A stretch of 64,000 bases of DNA, from assembly GCF_023028105.1 (NCBI RefSeq), contig NZ_CP095491.1, positions 2,294,001-2,358,000 of the forward strand, written 5' to 3'. Under the pieces are notes generated by a model. It saw only the letters and a list, made by a program, of their open reading frames with translations. It ran no database searches and was not told the origin of the DNA. The position numbers and the translations under genes were made by a program. This stretch comes from Halosolutus gelatinilyticus. Its GTDB lineage: Archaea > Halobacteriota > Halobacteria > Halobacteriales > Natrialbaceae. Positions 27,282 through 36,612 of this stretch are shown one piece after another; within the stretch, counting starts at the first letter, position 1; each line of letters opens with the position of its first letter.

Positions 27282-27512
27282 ATGGTTCACGCGTTCATTA
27301 TGGTGAAGACGGCCGCCGGAAAGTCCGAAGGCCTCCTCTCGTCGATCAGGGAACTCGCGCCGATCGTCGACGCCCACATCGTCGCGGGGAACTACGACAT
27401 CATCGCGGAGGTCGAAGCCGAGGAAGTCTACGAGGTTCTCAAGGTCGTCTCCTCGAACATTCAGAGTCTCGACGGCGTCACGGATACGAAGACGTACATC
27501 GCGATGGACTGA
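27282..27512 (+). CDS. stand-alone Lrp/AsnC ligand-binding (RAM) domain
   Basis: 76 aa, a second RAM domain: VHAFIMVKTAAGKSEGLL, DAHIVAGNYDIIAEVEAEE and the ending DTKTYIAMD, nearly identical at the C-terminus to the protein at 26231. No DNA-binding helix. Divergent from TrkA with a 113-bp spacer. The pair around TrkA suggests co-regulation or a sensing complex (inference). The start ATG at 27282 follows AGACAG and needs no leader. Confidence 0.85.
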   Translation: MVHAFIMVKTAAGKSEGLLSSIRELAPIVDAHIVAGNYDIIAEVEAEEVYEVLKVVSSNIQSLDGVTDTKTYIAMD

Positions 27513-27613
27513 CGGTAGTTCATTGCCCTCCTGCGGTCCTCCGCTGATCACACGTATCGATCGGCGGCGATCGTCACGCCGAGGCCGGCGAGGATCGGCG
27601 GTCCGACGGCCGT

Positions 27614-28660
27614 TCAGTATTCGAGTTCCCGAACGTCATCTTTCGCGGTGAACTCCGCGAGCCAGGCCTGCTGATTGGCCAGCCTCGGGGGCAGCTCCTC
27701 GTAGACGGGTTCGAACACGTCGCCCTGCTCCGGCAGCGGCGTCGACTCCGCAGTTTCGACCGCCTCGTCGAGTTCCTCGTCGGCTGCGGCCGCGATCTCG
27801 TCGACCAGATCGTCGTCGAGCACCCCCGCTTCTCGGAGGTAGGATTCGTACCGATCGAGCGGATCGGCGGTGCGCCACGCGGGCAGGTCCGCCCGGTCGT
27901 CACGGTAGCGCGAGGGATCGTCGCTGGTCGTGTGCGCGCCCTGCCGGTAGGTGAGGCTCTCGACGAGGACCGGATCGCCGCCGCGGGCCGACTCGAGGGC
28001 GCCCGCGACGGCCTCCCGAACCGCGAGCGGATCGTTGCCGTCGACCCGGACGCCCTCGAACCCGTAGGCGTCGGCCTTCTGGGCGATCGTCGCGCTCGCG
28101 GTTTGCCGTTCGCGCGGGAGCGAGATCGCCCAGCCGTTGTTCTCGCAGAAGAAGACGACCGGCGCGTCGAAGACGCCGGCGAAGTTCAGCCCCTCGTGGA
28201 AGTCCCCCTCGGAGGTCGCGCCGTCGCCGAAGTAACAGCAGACGGCGGCGTCGTCGCCCTCGTAGTTCGCGGCCATTCCCAGGCCCGCCGCGTGGGGGAT
28301 CTGGGTCGCGATCGGCACCGACTGCGGAAACACGTTCAGGTCGTGCTCGGAGGCGTACTCGGGGTAGCCCCGCCGAAAGAGGAGGACGTCGCTCATCGGC
28401 ACGCCGTACGCGATCTGCATCGCGTTCGATCGGTAGGTGGGGACGAGCCAGTCCTCCTCGGCGAGCGCGCGGGCGGCGCCTACCTGCGAGGCTTCCTGCC
28501 CCTTGAACGGCGGGTAGCCGCTCATCCAGCCCCGCCGCTGGAGGGCGAGCGCTCGTTCGTCGAACCGACGCGCCCGAACGATGTCCCGATAACAGGCGAC
28601 GGCCTCGTCCGTACTCACCTGACTCTCTGCGAGCGGCGTCTCACCGATGACGCGATGCAT
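27614..28660 (-). CDS. TPP-dependent dehydrogenase E1 component, alpha subunit
   Basis: 348 aa. Thiamine pyrophosphate-binding motif GDGATSEGDFHEGLNFAG ending in NN (residues about 148-175), the phosphorylation-loop-like GAHTTSDDPSRYR, and the substrate-channel phrase HAAGLGMAANYEG. This fits the pyruvate or branched-chain oxoacid dehydrogenase E1 alpha family. The enzyme needs an E1 beta partner and E2; neither is adjacent, so the subunit must pair with a distant gene or be an orphan paralogue. Haloarchaea commonly use ferredoxin-linked oxidoreductase for pyruvate, so the substrate is unclear. Separate promoter. Confidence 0.85.
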   Translation of the reverse strand: MHRVIGETPLAESQVSTDEAVACYRDIVRARRFDERALALQRRGWMSGYPPFKGQEASQVGAARALAEEDWLVPTYRSNAMQIAYGVPMSDVLLFRRGYPEYASEHDLNVFPQSVPIATQIPHAAGLGMAANYEGDDAAVCCYFGDGATSEGDFHEGLNFAGVFDAPVVFFCENNGWAISLPRERQTASATIAQKADAYGFEGVRVDGNDPLAVREAVAGALESARGGDPVLVESLTYRQGAHTTSDDPSRYRDDRADLPAWRTADPLDRYESYLREAGVLDDDLVDEIAAAADEELDEAVETAESTPLPEQGDVFEPVYEELPPRLANQQAWLAEFTAKDDVRELEY

Positions 28661-28774
28661 GGCGGTACGTCACCACCGGACGTGAAAGAAATTGCGACAG
28701 AAGGCTCGCGGGCGCGCGGTCCCGGTACGGCTGCGCGGCCCGGTCCGATCGACTCGCGAATACCGGACGGCAGG

Positions 28775-29386
28775 TCAGTCGTCGCCCTCGATCGCCGACT
28801 CGAGCGCGGCCGTGACCCGATCAAGCACCGCGTCCGGCTCTCGAGTCGCGTCGACGCGGACGAACCGATCGGGATCGCGATCGATCAGGTGCTCGTAGCG
28901 CTCTCGGACCGCCGCGAGGTACTCGGCGCGCTCGAACTTGTTCGTCGTCCCGGCGCGCTCGGCGGCCGTCTCGGGGTCGAGATCGAGGTAGATCGTCAGG
29001 TCGGGCGCGATCGAGAACGGGGCGTGGACGTCGACGACGTACTCGAGCGGGTCGTCGAATCGGTCGCCGAGCCGATCGTCGGCCGCGAGCGTCGCGCCCT
29101 GGTAGGCGAACCGGGAGTCCGAGTACCGATCGGAGACGACGAGGTCGCCGCGTTCGAGGGCCGGTTCGATCACGCGCGAGAGGTGGGCGGCGTGGTCGGC
29201 GGTGTACAGAAAGAGCTCCGCGAGCGGGTCGGCGTCGTCGTCCGCGATCGATCGGTAGACGGCCTCGCCGTACCACGAGTCGTCCGTGGGTTCACGGGTG
29301 AACACCGCGTCGGGGTAGCGCTCCTGCAGAGCCTCCCAGACCGTCGTCTTCCCACTGCCGTCCAACCCCTCGAGCGTGACCAGCAT
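28775..29386 (-). CDS. tmk: thymidylate kinase
   Basis: 203 aa with P-loop [11 protein letters not shown] (residues about 7-17), the DR motif in [13 protein letters not shown] and a [11 protein letters not shown] lid region that replaces the usual Arg-rich lid. Phosphorylates dTMP to dTDP for DNA synthesis. The acidic insertions ([14 protein letters not shown]) are halophilic. Divergent from the NDUFA9-like gene. The core of the 61-kb/18-kb repeat family lies at 29491 in its promoter region. Confidence 0.88.
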   Translation of the reverse strand: MLVTLEGLDGSGKTTVWEALQERYPDAVFTREPTDDSWYGEAVYRSIADDDADPLAELFLYTADHAAHLSRVIEPALERGDLVVSDRYSDSRFAYQGATLAADDRLGDRFDDPLEYVVDVHAPFSIAPDLTIYLDLDPETAAERAGTTNKFERAEYLAAVRERYEHLIDRDPDRFVRVDATREPDAVLDRVTAALESAIEGDD

Positions 29387-29490
29387 GGTCGCATCTCTCG
29401 GGTGACGGCTCTTACAATTGTCTGTCTCGCTCCCGCATCTGGTCTTCCAGTAGACTACGACACGGGTGGCGCAGTACTGCGATTATCACG

Positions 29491-29503
29491 ACGAAAGCCC
29501 CTG
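29491..29503 (+). repeat. short copy of the repeat core
   Basis: ACGAAAGCCCCTG, identical to the core of the elements at 18421 and 61284, 105 bp from the start of thymidylate kinase in the divergent region. No right arm or inner hairpins are seen, so it is a remnant or a minimal site. Confidence 0.5.
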
Positions 29504-29581
29504 CTGCACTCGACCGAGTAATCGAGACCCCCTCACAGCGTAGCCCGCCACTATTTACCGTCTGAGATACGTATTTCCGAT

Positions 29582-30499
29582 ATGAAGGTCCTCGTCGCCG
29601 GCGGTACCGGTTTCATCGGAACGAACTTGTGTGCGGAACTGCACGATCGCGGCCACGAGGTCACGGCGCTGTCCCGCACCCCGGAGGGCAACGACCTCCC
29701 GGCGGGCGTCGAAACGGCGATGGGAGACGTCGGCGCCTACGATTCGATCGCGGATACGGTTGCGAGCCACGACGCGGTCGTCAACCTGGTTTCGCTGTCG
29801 CCGCTGTACGAACCGCGCGGCGATCTCAGCCACGAGGACGTCCACCTCCGCGGGACGGAAAACCTCGTCCGCGCGGCCGAGGCGGGCGACGTCGATCGGT
29901 TCGTTCAGATGAGCGGGCTCGGCGCCGACCCGAAGGGTGAGACCGCGTTCCTCCGCGCGAAAGGGAAGGCCGAGGAGGTGGTCAGGGAGTCAGATCTCGC
30001 GTGGACGATCTTCCGGCCGTCGGTCGTGTTCGGCGACGGCGGCGAGTTCGTCGAGTTCACGAAGGTGTTGACGACGCCGTACGTGACCGGGCTGCCGGGC
30101 GGCGGCGAGACGCGGTTCCAGCCGATCTGGGTCGGGGATGTAGTCCCCATGCTCGCCGACGCGCTCGCGGGCGACGACCACGTCGGGCGGATCTACGAGA
30201 TCGGCGGTCCCCACATCGTCACGCTCGCGGACGTCACGGAGCTCGCCTACGAGGCGGAGGGAAAGTCGGTCACCATCGTCCCGATCCCGATGGCGCTCGC
30301 GAAACTCGGCCTCACCGCAGCCGAACCGCTCCCGTTCGTCCCGTTCGGCCCGGATCAGGCGCGATCGCTGACGGTGGACAACACGGTCGTCGACAACGAC
30401 GTGACCGCATTCGACCGCGCGGAGGCGGAACTGACGACCCTCCGCTCGTACCTCGGCATCGAACCCCGGCCGGTCGGAGAACAGCGACAGTCGGTCTGA
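29582..30499 (+). CDS. NDUFA9-like NAD(P)-binding protein
   Basis: 305 aa. Extended SDR fold: N-terminal VAGGTGFIGTNLC, LSRTPEG, then AVVNLVSLSPLYE and VQMSGLGADPKGE with a changed active-site pattern (no Tyr-x3-Lys). This matches the atypical SDR group called NDUFA9-like, which includes the complex I accessory subunit. Likely binds NAD(P) near the membrane; the substrate is unknown. C-terminal region GPDQARSLTVDNTVVD is typical of the group. Monocistronic; long AT-rich intergenic region follows. Confidence 0.82.
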   Translation: MKVLVAGGTGFIGTNLCAELHDRGHEVTALSRTPEGNDLPAGVETAMGDVGAYDSIADTVASHDAVVNLVSLSPLYEPRGDLSHEDVHLRGTENLVRAAEAGDVDRFVQMSGLGADPKGETAFLRAKGKAEEVVRESDLAWTIFRPSVVFGDGGEFVEFTKVLTTPYVTGLPGGGETRFQPIWVGDVVPMLADALAGDDHVGRIYEIGGPHIVTLADVTELAYEAEGKSVTIVPIPMALAKLGLTAAEPLPFVPFGPDQARSLTVDNTVVDNDVTAFDRAEAELTTLRSYLGIEPRPVGEQRQSV

Positions 30500-30663
30500 C
30501 GAACGCCGGGAGGCGCGTTCGTCGCCCGATAGCTTAATATAAACTCCCAGAGTATTTGACAGTAAATCTGCGTTATCGCTTCAATGACGCCCGGTAACAG
30601 CGGCTCTTTCTTGCGGTTCTGAGTAATACAACAATATGCGAGAAATTCACATAATCACAAGAC

Positions 30664-30672
30664 TTATATTCT
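30664..30672 (+). promoter_or_regulatory. TATA box upstream of cetZ
   Basis: TTATATTCT in an AT-rich stretch (30630-30700) that contrasts with the GC-rich surroundings. About 25 nt on is the expected transcription start, leaving a leader of about 20 nt before the ATG at 30715. GGAG at 30697 is 18 nt ahead of the start, too far for a strong ribosome site. Confidence 0.45.
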
Positions 30673-30714
30673 TTATCCATCTGTTACCAATCCAACGGAG
30701 CCCCCTGATAGACA

Positions 30715-31893
30715 ATGAAGCTGGCGATGATTGGATTCGGACAGGCCGGTGGCAAAATCGTCGATCGATTCCTCGAGTACGACGATCGAACCAACAGCGG
30801 GATCGTCCGCGCGGCGCTCGCGGTCAACTCCGCGAAGGCCGATCTCATCGGTCTCGATTACATTCCGCAGGAGAACCGCGTACTCATCGGCCAGGCTCGC
30901 GTGAAGGGCCACGGCGTGGGTGCTGACAACGAACTCGGCGCGGAGATCGCCGAGGAGGACATCGACGAGGTCCAGAACGCGATCGACGCGATCCCGACCC
31001 ACGAGGTCGACGCGTTCCTGGTCGTCTCCGGCATGGGCGGCGGGACGGGCTCGGGCGGCGCCCCCGTCCTCGCGAAACACTTGAAGCGGATCTACACGAT
31101 CCCCGTCTACGGCCTCGGCGTGCTTCCGGGAACGGACGAGGGCGGAATCTACACGCTCAACGCGGCCCGATCGTTCCAGACGTTCGTTCGCGAGGTCGAC
31201 AACCTGCTCGTCTTCGACAACGACTCGTGGCGACAGACCGGCGAGTCGGTCGAGGGCGGCTACGACCAGATCAACGAGGAGATCGTCCGCCGATTCGGCA
31301 TCCTCTTCGGCGCCGGCGAGGTCGGCCAGGGGCAGGAAGTCGCCGAGAGCGTCGTCGACTCCTCGGAGATCATCAACACGCTCTCCGGCGGCGGCGTCTC
31401 CACCGTCGGCTTCGCAAGCGAGGACGTCGAACTCAACACGGGCGGCGGGCTTCTCTCCCGGTTTACCGGCAGCGATGGCGGCGACGACGGCCTGGACGCC
31501 GCGAACACGACCAACCGCATCACGAGCCTCGTCCGCAAGGCCGCGCTCGGCCGCCTCACGCTCCCCTGCGAGATCGAAGGCACCGAGCGCGCGCTGCTCG
31601 TCCTCGCGGGCCCCTCGGAGTACTTAAACCGGAAAGGAATCGAACGCGGCCGCAAGTGGCTCGAAGAGGAGACCGGTAGCATGGAAGTTCGCGGCGGAGA
31701 CTACCCGCGCGAGGAACCGGAGGTCGCGGCGGCCATCCTGCTTTCGGGCGTGACTAACGTCCCGCGGATCAAGCGGCTCCAGCAGGTCGCGATCGAGGCC
31801 CAGGACAACATCGACGACATCCAGCGCGAGAGCGAAGAGAACCTCGAGAGCCTCGTCGAAGACGACGAGGACGAACTCGAACCGCTGTTCTGA
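30715..31893 (+). CDS. cetZ: CetZ tubulin-superfamily protein
   Basis: 392 aa. FtsZ/tubulin GTPase with GTP-binding GFGQAGGKIVD, tubulin signature GGGTGSGGA in MGGGTGSGGAPVLAKHLK and a T7-like loop region. It lacks the FtsZ C-terminal domain details and has the CetZ-specific phrase EGGYDQINEEIVRRFG. CetZ proteins control cell shape and motility development in haloarchaea; CetZ1 is required for rod formation. An acidic tail ends the protein (EDDEDELEPLF). Neighbouring cofC and cofG is the usual haloarchaeal arrangement, though no functional link is known. I cannot say which CetZ subtype it is from the sequence alone. Confidence 0.88.
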   Translation: MKLAMIGFGQAGGKIVDRFLEYDDRTNSGIVRAALAVNSAKADLIGLDYIPQENRVLIGQARVKGHGVGADNELGAEIAEEDIDEVQNAIDAIPTHEVDAFLVVSGMGGGTGSGGAPVLAKHLKRIYTIPVYGLGVLPGTDEGGIYTLNAARSFQTFVREVDNLLVFDNDSWRQTGESVEGGYDQINEEIVRRFGILFGAGEVGQGQEVAESVVDSSEIINTLSGGGVSTVGFASEDVELNTGGGLLSRFTGSDGGDDGLDAANTTNRITSLVRKAALGRLTLPCEIEGTERALLVLAGPSEYLNRKGIERGRKWLEEETGSMEVRGGDYPREEPEVAAAILLSGVTNVPRIKRLQQVAIEAQDNIDDIQRESEENLESLVEDDEDELEPLF

Positions 31894-32113
31894 TCGCGCT
31901 CACGCATTTCGCCGGCCGAGATCGGAATCGATCGCGGTCGTATCAGGGGGCACACCAGGGACCGATCGACGGTTCGGACCGCCGATTCGATCGACCTGGA
32001 TCACCGACGTTCGATCGAGCGTCGCTGCGTTGCGCCGTCGGTCGGACGACAGCATCGCCCGCGCGTCGGCGACTCCGACGTTCTTTTGAGTCCGTACTGG
32101 CTACTGCCGTCAG

Positions 32114-32755
32114 ATGCACGTCGTCGTCCCGTTCGCGGCCGACGAGCCAAAGACCCGGCTCGCGCCCCTGCTCTCGCCCGCAGAGCGATCGTCGTTCGCC
32201 CGCGCGATGCTCACGGACGTTCTGACGGCGATCGCGGCGACGGGCCGCGAGCCGACGGTGCTATCGACCTCGCCGCTCGACCTCGCGAGCGAGCACGAGG
32301 ACGTCGCAGTCGCGGTTGACGATCGACCGCTGACGGCGGCCGTCAACGCGCAACTCGCGGCGACGGACGGCCCGGTCGCGATCGTCATGGCAGATCTCGC
32401 GCTGGCGATACCCGCCGCGCTCGATCGACTATTTTCCCGCGAAGGCGACGTGGTGATCGCGCCCGGCCGCGGCGGCGGGACGAACGCGATCGTCGTTCGA
32501 CACCCCGAGTTTCGGGTCGACTACCACGGCGCGTCGTACCTCGACCACCGCGCGATCGCGGCGGGCGTCGGTGCGCAGGTCGCAACGGTGGACTCGTTCC
32601 GGCTCGGGACCGACGTCGACGAACCGGCTGACCTCGTCGAGGTGCTCGTCCACGGAACGGGACGAGCCCCCGATCGACTCCGCGAGTTCGGCTTCGAACT
32701 CGGTATCGACGAGGGCCGGGTCGACGCCATCCGGTCCTCCGCGGCGCCCGAGTGA
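32114..32755 (+). CDS. cofC: 2-phospho-L-lactate guanylyltransferase
   Basis: 213 aa. Nucleotidyltransferase fold with the N-terminal [21 protein letters not shown] (phrase PFKP/KTRLAP typical of CofC), the metal-binding stretch [13 protein letters not shown], and [13 protein letters not shown]. CofC makes the guanylylated phospholactate (or phosphoenolpyruvate-derived) intermediate of coenzyme F420. It is followed after 93 bp by cofG, another F420 gene, so both probably sit in one transcript. Small deviations from the bacterial enzyme reflect acidic surface substitution. Confidence 0.88.
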   Translation: MHVVVPFAADEPKTRLAPLLSPAERSSFARAMLTDVLTAIAATGREPTVLSTSPLDLASEHEDVAVAVDDRPLTAAVNAQLAATDGPVAIVMADLALAIPAALDRLFSREGDVVIAPGRGGGTNAIVVRHPEFRVDYHGASYLDHRAIAAGVGAQVATVDSFRLGTDVDEPADLVEVLVHGTGRAPDRLREFGFELGIDEGRVDAIRSSAAPE

Positions 32756-32848
32756 ACGGGCGGCCCACGAACGCGGCGCCGCGTCGATCGAGAGCGCGGC
32801 GGCGGGAGAGTGAAGTCCTTATGTGCGAGGCGACGACACTCCGAGGTG

Positions 32849-34030
32849 ATGATCCCCGGCGCGAGCGAGTACGGCGTCTCCCTCACGATCGACGACGCGG
32901 CCGTCGAGCGGCTCCTCTCCGTCGAGCCGGCCGACGTCGCGGCGCCGTCGGAGCTGACCTTCTCCCGAAATGTCTTCGTTCCCCTCACGACGGCCTGTCG
33001 GTACACCTGCACCTACTGTACGTACTTCGACCCGCCGGGTCGGGCCTCGCTGCTTTCGCTCGACGAGGTTCGGGAGATCTGCCGGCGAGGCGCCGACGCT
33101 GGCTGTACGGAGGCGCTGTTCACGTTCGGCGACGACCCCGACGATCGCTACACGGCGATCCACGAGCAACTGGCCGAGTGGGGCCACGACTCGATTCACA
33201 CCTACCTCCGGGACGCCTGCGAGATCGCACTCGAGGAAGGACTTCTGCCCCACGCCAACCCGGGCGACCAGACCCGCGAGCAGCTGCACGCGGTCGCGGA
33301 CGTCAACGCCAGCATGGGCGTTATGCTCGAGACGACCGCGGACGTGGACGCCCACGCCGGCCCGCGCCGCAAGGAGCCGGGGCAGCGCCTGCGGACGATA
33401 CAGAACGCTGGCGAACTCGACGTCGCCTTCACCACCGGCATTCTCGTCGGGATCGGCGAGACGTGGCGCGATCGGGCCGAGAGCCTGCTCGCGATCGCCG
33501 AACTGCACGGTCGGTACGACCACGTCCAGGAAGTAATCGTCCAGCCGGTCGTCGAAAACGAGCGCTGGTCCGGCGGCTCGCCCGATCCGGAGACGATGCG
33601 GCGGGCGACGGCGATGGCCCGCGCCGCTCTACCCGAGGAGGTGTCGGTGCAGGTACCGCCGAACCTCGCGCCCGCTCGCGACCTGATCGACTGCGGCGTC
33701 GACGACTTAGGCGGCGTCTCTCCGGTGACCGACGACCACATCAACCCCGAGTACGAGTGGCCCGCGCTGCGGGAACTCGAAGCGATCGCCGACGCGGCCG
33801 GACTTCCCCTCCACGAGCGCCTTCCCGTCTACGAACGGTTCCTCCCCGCCGATCTGCGAACCGACGGGTTCGACGGGATTCCCGCCGACGGAACCGCGGG
33901 TGCGGCGGGCGATCGGCGTCCGGACGCGGACCGCGAGTGGATTTCGCCGACGATCCGGGACGCGATCGAGGCCGACGACGAGGCCGGAGCGCGCTACCGG
34001 GCGGTGCTGCGCGGCGAGACGACGCGGTAG
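32849..34030 (+). CDS. cofG: 7,8-didemethyl-8-hydroxy-5-deazariboflavin synthase, CofG subunit
   Basis: 393 aa from ATG 32849 (MIPGASEYGV). Radical-SAM motif CRYTCTYC near residue 45 (C-x3-C-x2-C), followed by the CofG-specific TYFDPPG. Later motifs include HANPGDQT and ETTADVDAHAGPRRKEPG. With CofH it joins the ring of the deazaflavin Fo, the chromophore of F420. cofH is 2.8 kb away on the other strand. A low-complexity acidic region (GIPADGTAGAAGDRRPDAD) before the C-terminus is a halophilic insertion. Confidence 0.9.
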   Translation: MIPGASEYGVSLTIDDAAVERLLSVEPADVAAPSELTFSRNVFVPLTTACRYTCTYCTYFDPPGRASLLSLDEVREICRRGADAGCTEALFTFGDDPDDRYTAIHEQLAEWGHDSIHTYLRDACEIALEEGLLPHANPGDQTREQLHAVADVNASMGVMLETTADVDAHAGPRRKEPGQRLRTIQNAGELDVAFTTGILVGIGETWRDRAESLLAIAELHGRYDHVQEVIVQPVVENERWSGGSPDPETMRRATAMARAALPEEVSVQVPPNLAPARDLIDCGVDDLGGVSPVTDDHINPEYEWPALRELEAIADAAGLPLHERLPVYERFLPADLRTDGFDGIPADGTAGAAGDRRPDADREWISPTIRDAIEADDEAGARYRAVLRGETTR

Positions 34031-34132
34031 CGCCGGACGAGCCGGCGCCTCGACTCGGATCGCTCGATCGCGCGAGCGGCGCGAAAAAACGGCGGTGGTT
34101 GCGTTTCGATCCGTCGACGCCCGTCGATCGCG

Positions 34133-35164
34133 TTACGAGCCGTCGGATCCGCCGTCGGCGTCTTCGCCGATCCCTTCCGGGAGTTCGTCGTGCGCCGCCC
34201 CGCCGTCACTCGGACCGCTCGGTTCGCCGGGCGCTTTGTCCCCGCTCACGAGGAAGTCGATGAGGTTGCCGATGAACACCTCGTTGTCGGCGCGGTTGTA
34301 CCGTTCGCCGGTCATGAACCCGGCGTCCCCGACGCCGACCGCGTTGTCGCTTCGAACCGCGACGCCGTACTCGCCAGCCTCGCGGGTCTCCGAGTGTTCG
34401 GCCGTCGGGTTCGTCGAGAGGAGCGTCGGACCGTCGCCGACGACCCGCGTCGGGCCGTCGAAGACGACGCGATCGACGCCCGCGGTGAGTGCCGCGTCTC
34501 CGGTCGGGGTGGCGGCGATCGTTCTGTAGTTGTGCTCGTACGTCTCCATATCGTAGAGGTAGCCGGTGTCGTAGGCGATCCCGACCGAGGAGGAGACCGA
34601 TTCGATCTCACCGTCGGCCGTCGGCGCCGAGAGGCCGAGCAGCCCGCTCAGAATGTCGGCTGTCCCGCCCGTTTCGGGGCCGGCGGCGAACATGACGCGA
34701 CCGCCCGCGTCGGCGAACCCGGCGACGACGTCCGCTTCCTCGGCGCTGTACCGCGCGCCCGGTTCGACGACGACGTACGCGTCGACGTCCTGTAACCGAT
34801 CGCGGAGGCGATCGCGCCGATCCTCGACCGTCCTGTCGGAATCGTGGCGTTCGTGGTAGACGACGTCGTGGCCGCCGGCGGTCAGCGCCGAGACGAACGG
34901 CTGGAGGTCGGCCCTCGACACGTCGTTGGCGTAGGCGACGTCGATCAGGACGGTTTTCGACTCGCCGACGTGCTCGTACTCGATCTTGCCGTCGCGCTCG
35001 AGATCGTCGACCTCGACCGCGTCCGGCTGGAAGTGCGGCTGTTCGACCGACGGCTTCTCGGTGTGGCCGTGGTCGGTGACGACGCCGGCCGCGCCCACCG
35101 CGGACACGGTGAGCGTGACGACCACGACGAACAGCGCGAGCCGCGTTCGGAGGCCGCCACTCAC
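34133..35164 (-). CDS. membrane-anchored DUF4350-type protein
   Basis: 343 aa. One N-terminal helix (about 9-29), then an extracytoplasmic-type region with a GATase-like/DUF4350 layout: KTVLIDVAYANDVSRADLQPFVSAL, GARYSAEEADVVAGFADAGG and FMTGERYNRADNEVFIGNLIDFLV. Start overlaps the SppA stop (ATGA-type, 35161-35164), so the two are co-transcribed and coupled. Related proteins are linked with membrane-bound MoxR/vWA systems, but none is here. Acidic, Ser/Gly/Asp tail. Function not established. Confidence 0.65.
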   Translation of the reverse strand: MSGGLRTRLALFVVVVTLTVSAVGAAGVVTDHGHTEKPSVEQPHFQPDAVEVDDLERDGKIEYEHVGESKTVLIDVAYANDVSRADLQPFVSALTAGGHDVVYHERHDSDRTVEDRRDRLRDRLQDVDAYVVVEPGARYSAEEADVVAGFADAGGRVMFAAGPETGGTADILSGLLGLSAPTADGEIESVSSSVGIAYDTGYLYDMETYEHNYRTIAATPTGDAALTAGVDRVVFDGPTRVVGDGPTLLSTNPTAEHSETREAGEYGVAVRSDNAVGVGDAGFMTGERYNRADNEVFIGNLIDFLVSGDKAPGEPSGPSDGGAAHDELPEGIGEDADGGSDGS

Positions 35165-36144
35165 GGCTGTTCACCCCCGCGATCGGCCGCGGTTGCGTTG
35201 GTCACGCCGGTCAGGGACGCGTCGCCGTCGGTCGCGTCGACGACGGTCTCGCTGGAGATGCTACCCCACATCGCGAGGAATGCGGGGGTGTTTACCCCGC
35301 CGTAGTTGCCGAACGTCTGCGGACGGTGTTGCGGGCTGGCGGTCGGCTGCTCGCCGCCATCTTCGAGCGTAATCGAGAGACTGAGCGACTGCTCGCGTTC
35401 CATCGTCACGACGTCGTAATCGTCGAGCCCGGCCCGGTCCGCGGCCGCGCCGATCGCCACCTCGGTGTCGCCGATCTCGTCGGCGAGGCCGTTTTCGACG
35501 GCTTCCGTCCCGGTGTAGGTTTTCGCGTAGGCGAGTTCCGTCTCCGTGAGTGTCAACTCGTCTCCGCGGTGGTCCATCACCGTTCCGAGGAAGGTCTGTT
35601 TCATCATCTCCGTCTGCTGCTTGAGCTGTTCTTCGCTCGTCACCGCCTTGTCCGGGCCGGTGGCGATCTGGCCTTCGGACATCGGCGCGTCGATGTACGT
35701 CGCACGGACGCCGATACTCCCGACGATCGAACTCGGTGCGACGTAGATCCGGTCGCTGGGCGCGCTCAGGTAGTACGCGCCGGAGGCGCCCGTCGCCTGA
35801 ACGCTCGTCACGACGGGCATCTCCTGGGCGGTCCGTTCGACGGCGAGGTAGAGTCGCTCGCTCGCGGTGACGCCTCCGCCGGGGCTATCGACTTTCAACA
35901 CCACGGCGTCGATCGATTCGTTCTCTCGCGCCTCCTGTAAATCGGCCGCGACCGCGTCGGCCGTCGGCTCGGTAATCGACTGATCAATTTCGATCACTGC
36001 AACGGTGCCGTCGGGGCTACTCGTCGCCCCCCAGACGATCGGAGCGACCGATGCTCCAACGAGGAGGGCGATGACGACGACCGTCACGTACGACCGTGAG
36101 ATCGTCTTGAGCAGGTTCCGCACGGCGGCAAGTGTATCGCTCAT
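35161..36144 (-). CDS. sppA: signal peptide peptidase SppA, S49 family
   Basis: 327 aa. One N-terminal transmembrane helix (about 19-40), then a S49 protease core with KVDSPGGGVTASERLY, nucleophile Ser121 in TGASGAYYLS, and the general base Lys166 in TGPDKAV (equivalent of the SGPxKD lysine). Length is that of the short SppA. Acts in the membrane on signal-peptide remnants. The C-terminus carries a Pro/Gln-rich segment (SPQHRPQTFGNYGGV) and an unusual outer extension. Operon with the DUF4350 protein. Confidence 0.85.
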   Translation of the reverse strand: MSDTLAAVRNLLKTISRSYVTVVVIALLVGASVAPIVWGATSSPDGTVAVIEIDQSITEPTADAVAADLQEARENESIDAVVLKVDSPGGGVTASERLYLAVERTAQEMPVVTSVQATGASGAYYLSAPSDRIYVAPSSIVGSIGVRATYIDAPMSEGQIATGPDKAVTSEEQLKQQTEMMKQTFLGTVMDHRGDELTLTETELAYAKTYTGTEAVENGLADEIGDTEVAIGAAADRAGLDDYDVVTMEREQSLSLSITLEDGGEQPTASPQHRPQTFGNYGGVNTPAFLAMWGSISSETVVDATDGDASLTGVTNATAADRGGEQP

Positions 36145-36339
36145 ATGTTTGTGCAGGATACAGTCTCTACGAGTAGCATAAAAAACATTTCATCTACGCC
36201 GGCGACGCGATTCACTCGGTTCCGAACGTTCTCTCCGGCGAACGGCACGAGAATGAGGGTGCGGTGTGCAAGCGCGGCCCGTAGTTGTCACGCTGGCGGG
36301 ATGACGGCTGCTCGATCGCTCCCGCACTACCCGCGACGG

Positions 36340-36612
36340 CTACCGAATTCGGAACTGACCCGATTCGGACTCCTCGAGCGTCGCCTCCTCGCGCAGTTTC
36401 ACTACCCGGCCCGTCGGGTTCGGTTCGACCTCGGCGCTGGCGTCGATCGATTCGAGCGTTCCCAACAACTGCGCCGTCGGCGGTTTCTGTGCGGCGGCGC
36501 AGTCGTAGATCGTGAGCAGGCCGCGATCGCCCGCCTCGCGATCGTAGACCACGATCCGGGCGTGGTTCGGCAGGTGCCACTCGTCGTCTGCGGTCGGAAC
36601 GAGGTGGTTCAC
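36340..36612 (-). CDS. small conserved hypothetical protein
   Basis: 90 aa with a GTG start at 36612 (NHLVPTADDEWH). Predicted beta-rich: HARIVVYDREAGDRGLLTIY and PTGRVVKLREEATLE. Soluble and acidic, no catalytic motif. Position between sppA and cofH, same strand. I do not recognise the family, but the protein-like composition is convincing. Confidence 0.55.
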   Translation of the reverse strand: MNHLVPTADDEWHLPNHARIVVYDREAGDRGLLTIYDCAAAQKPPTAQLLGTLESIDASAEVEPNPTGRVVKLREEATLEESESGQFRIR

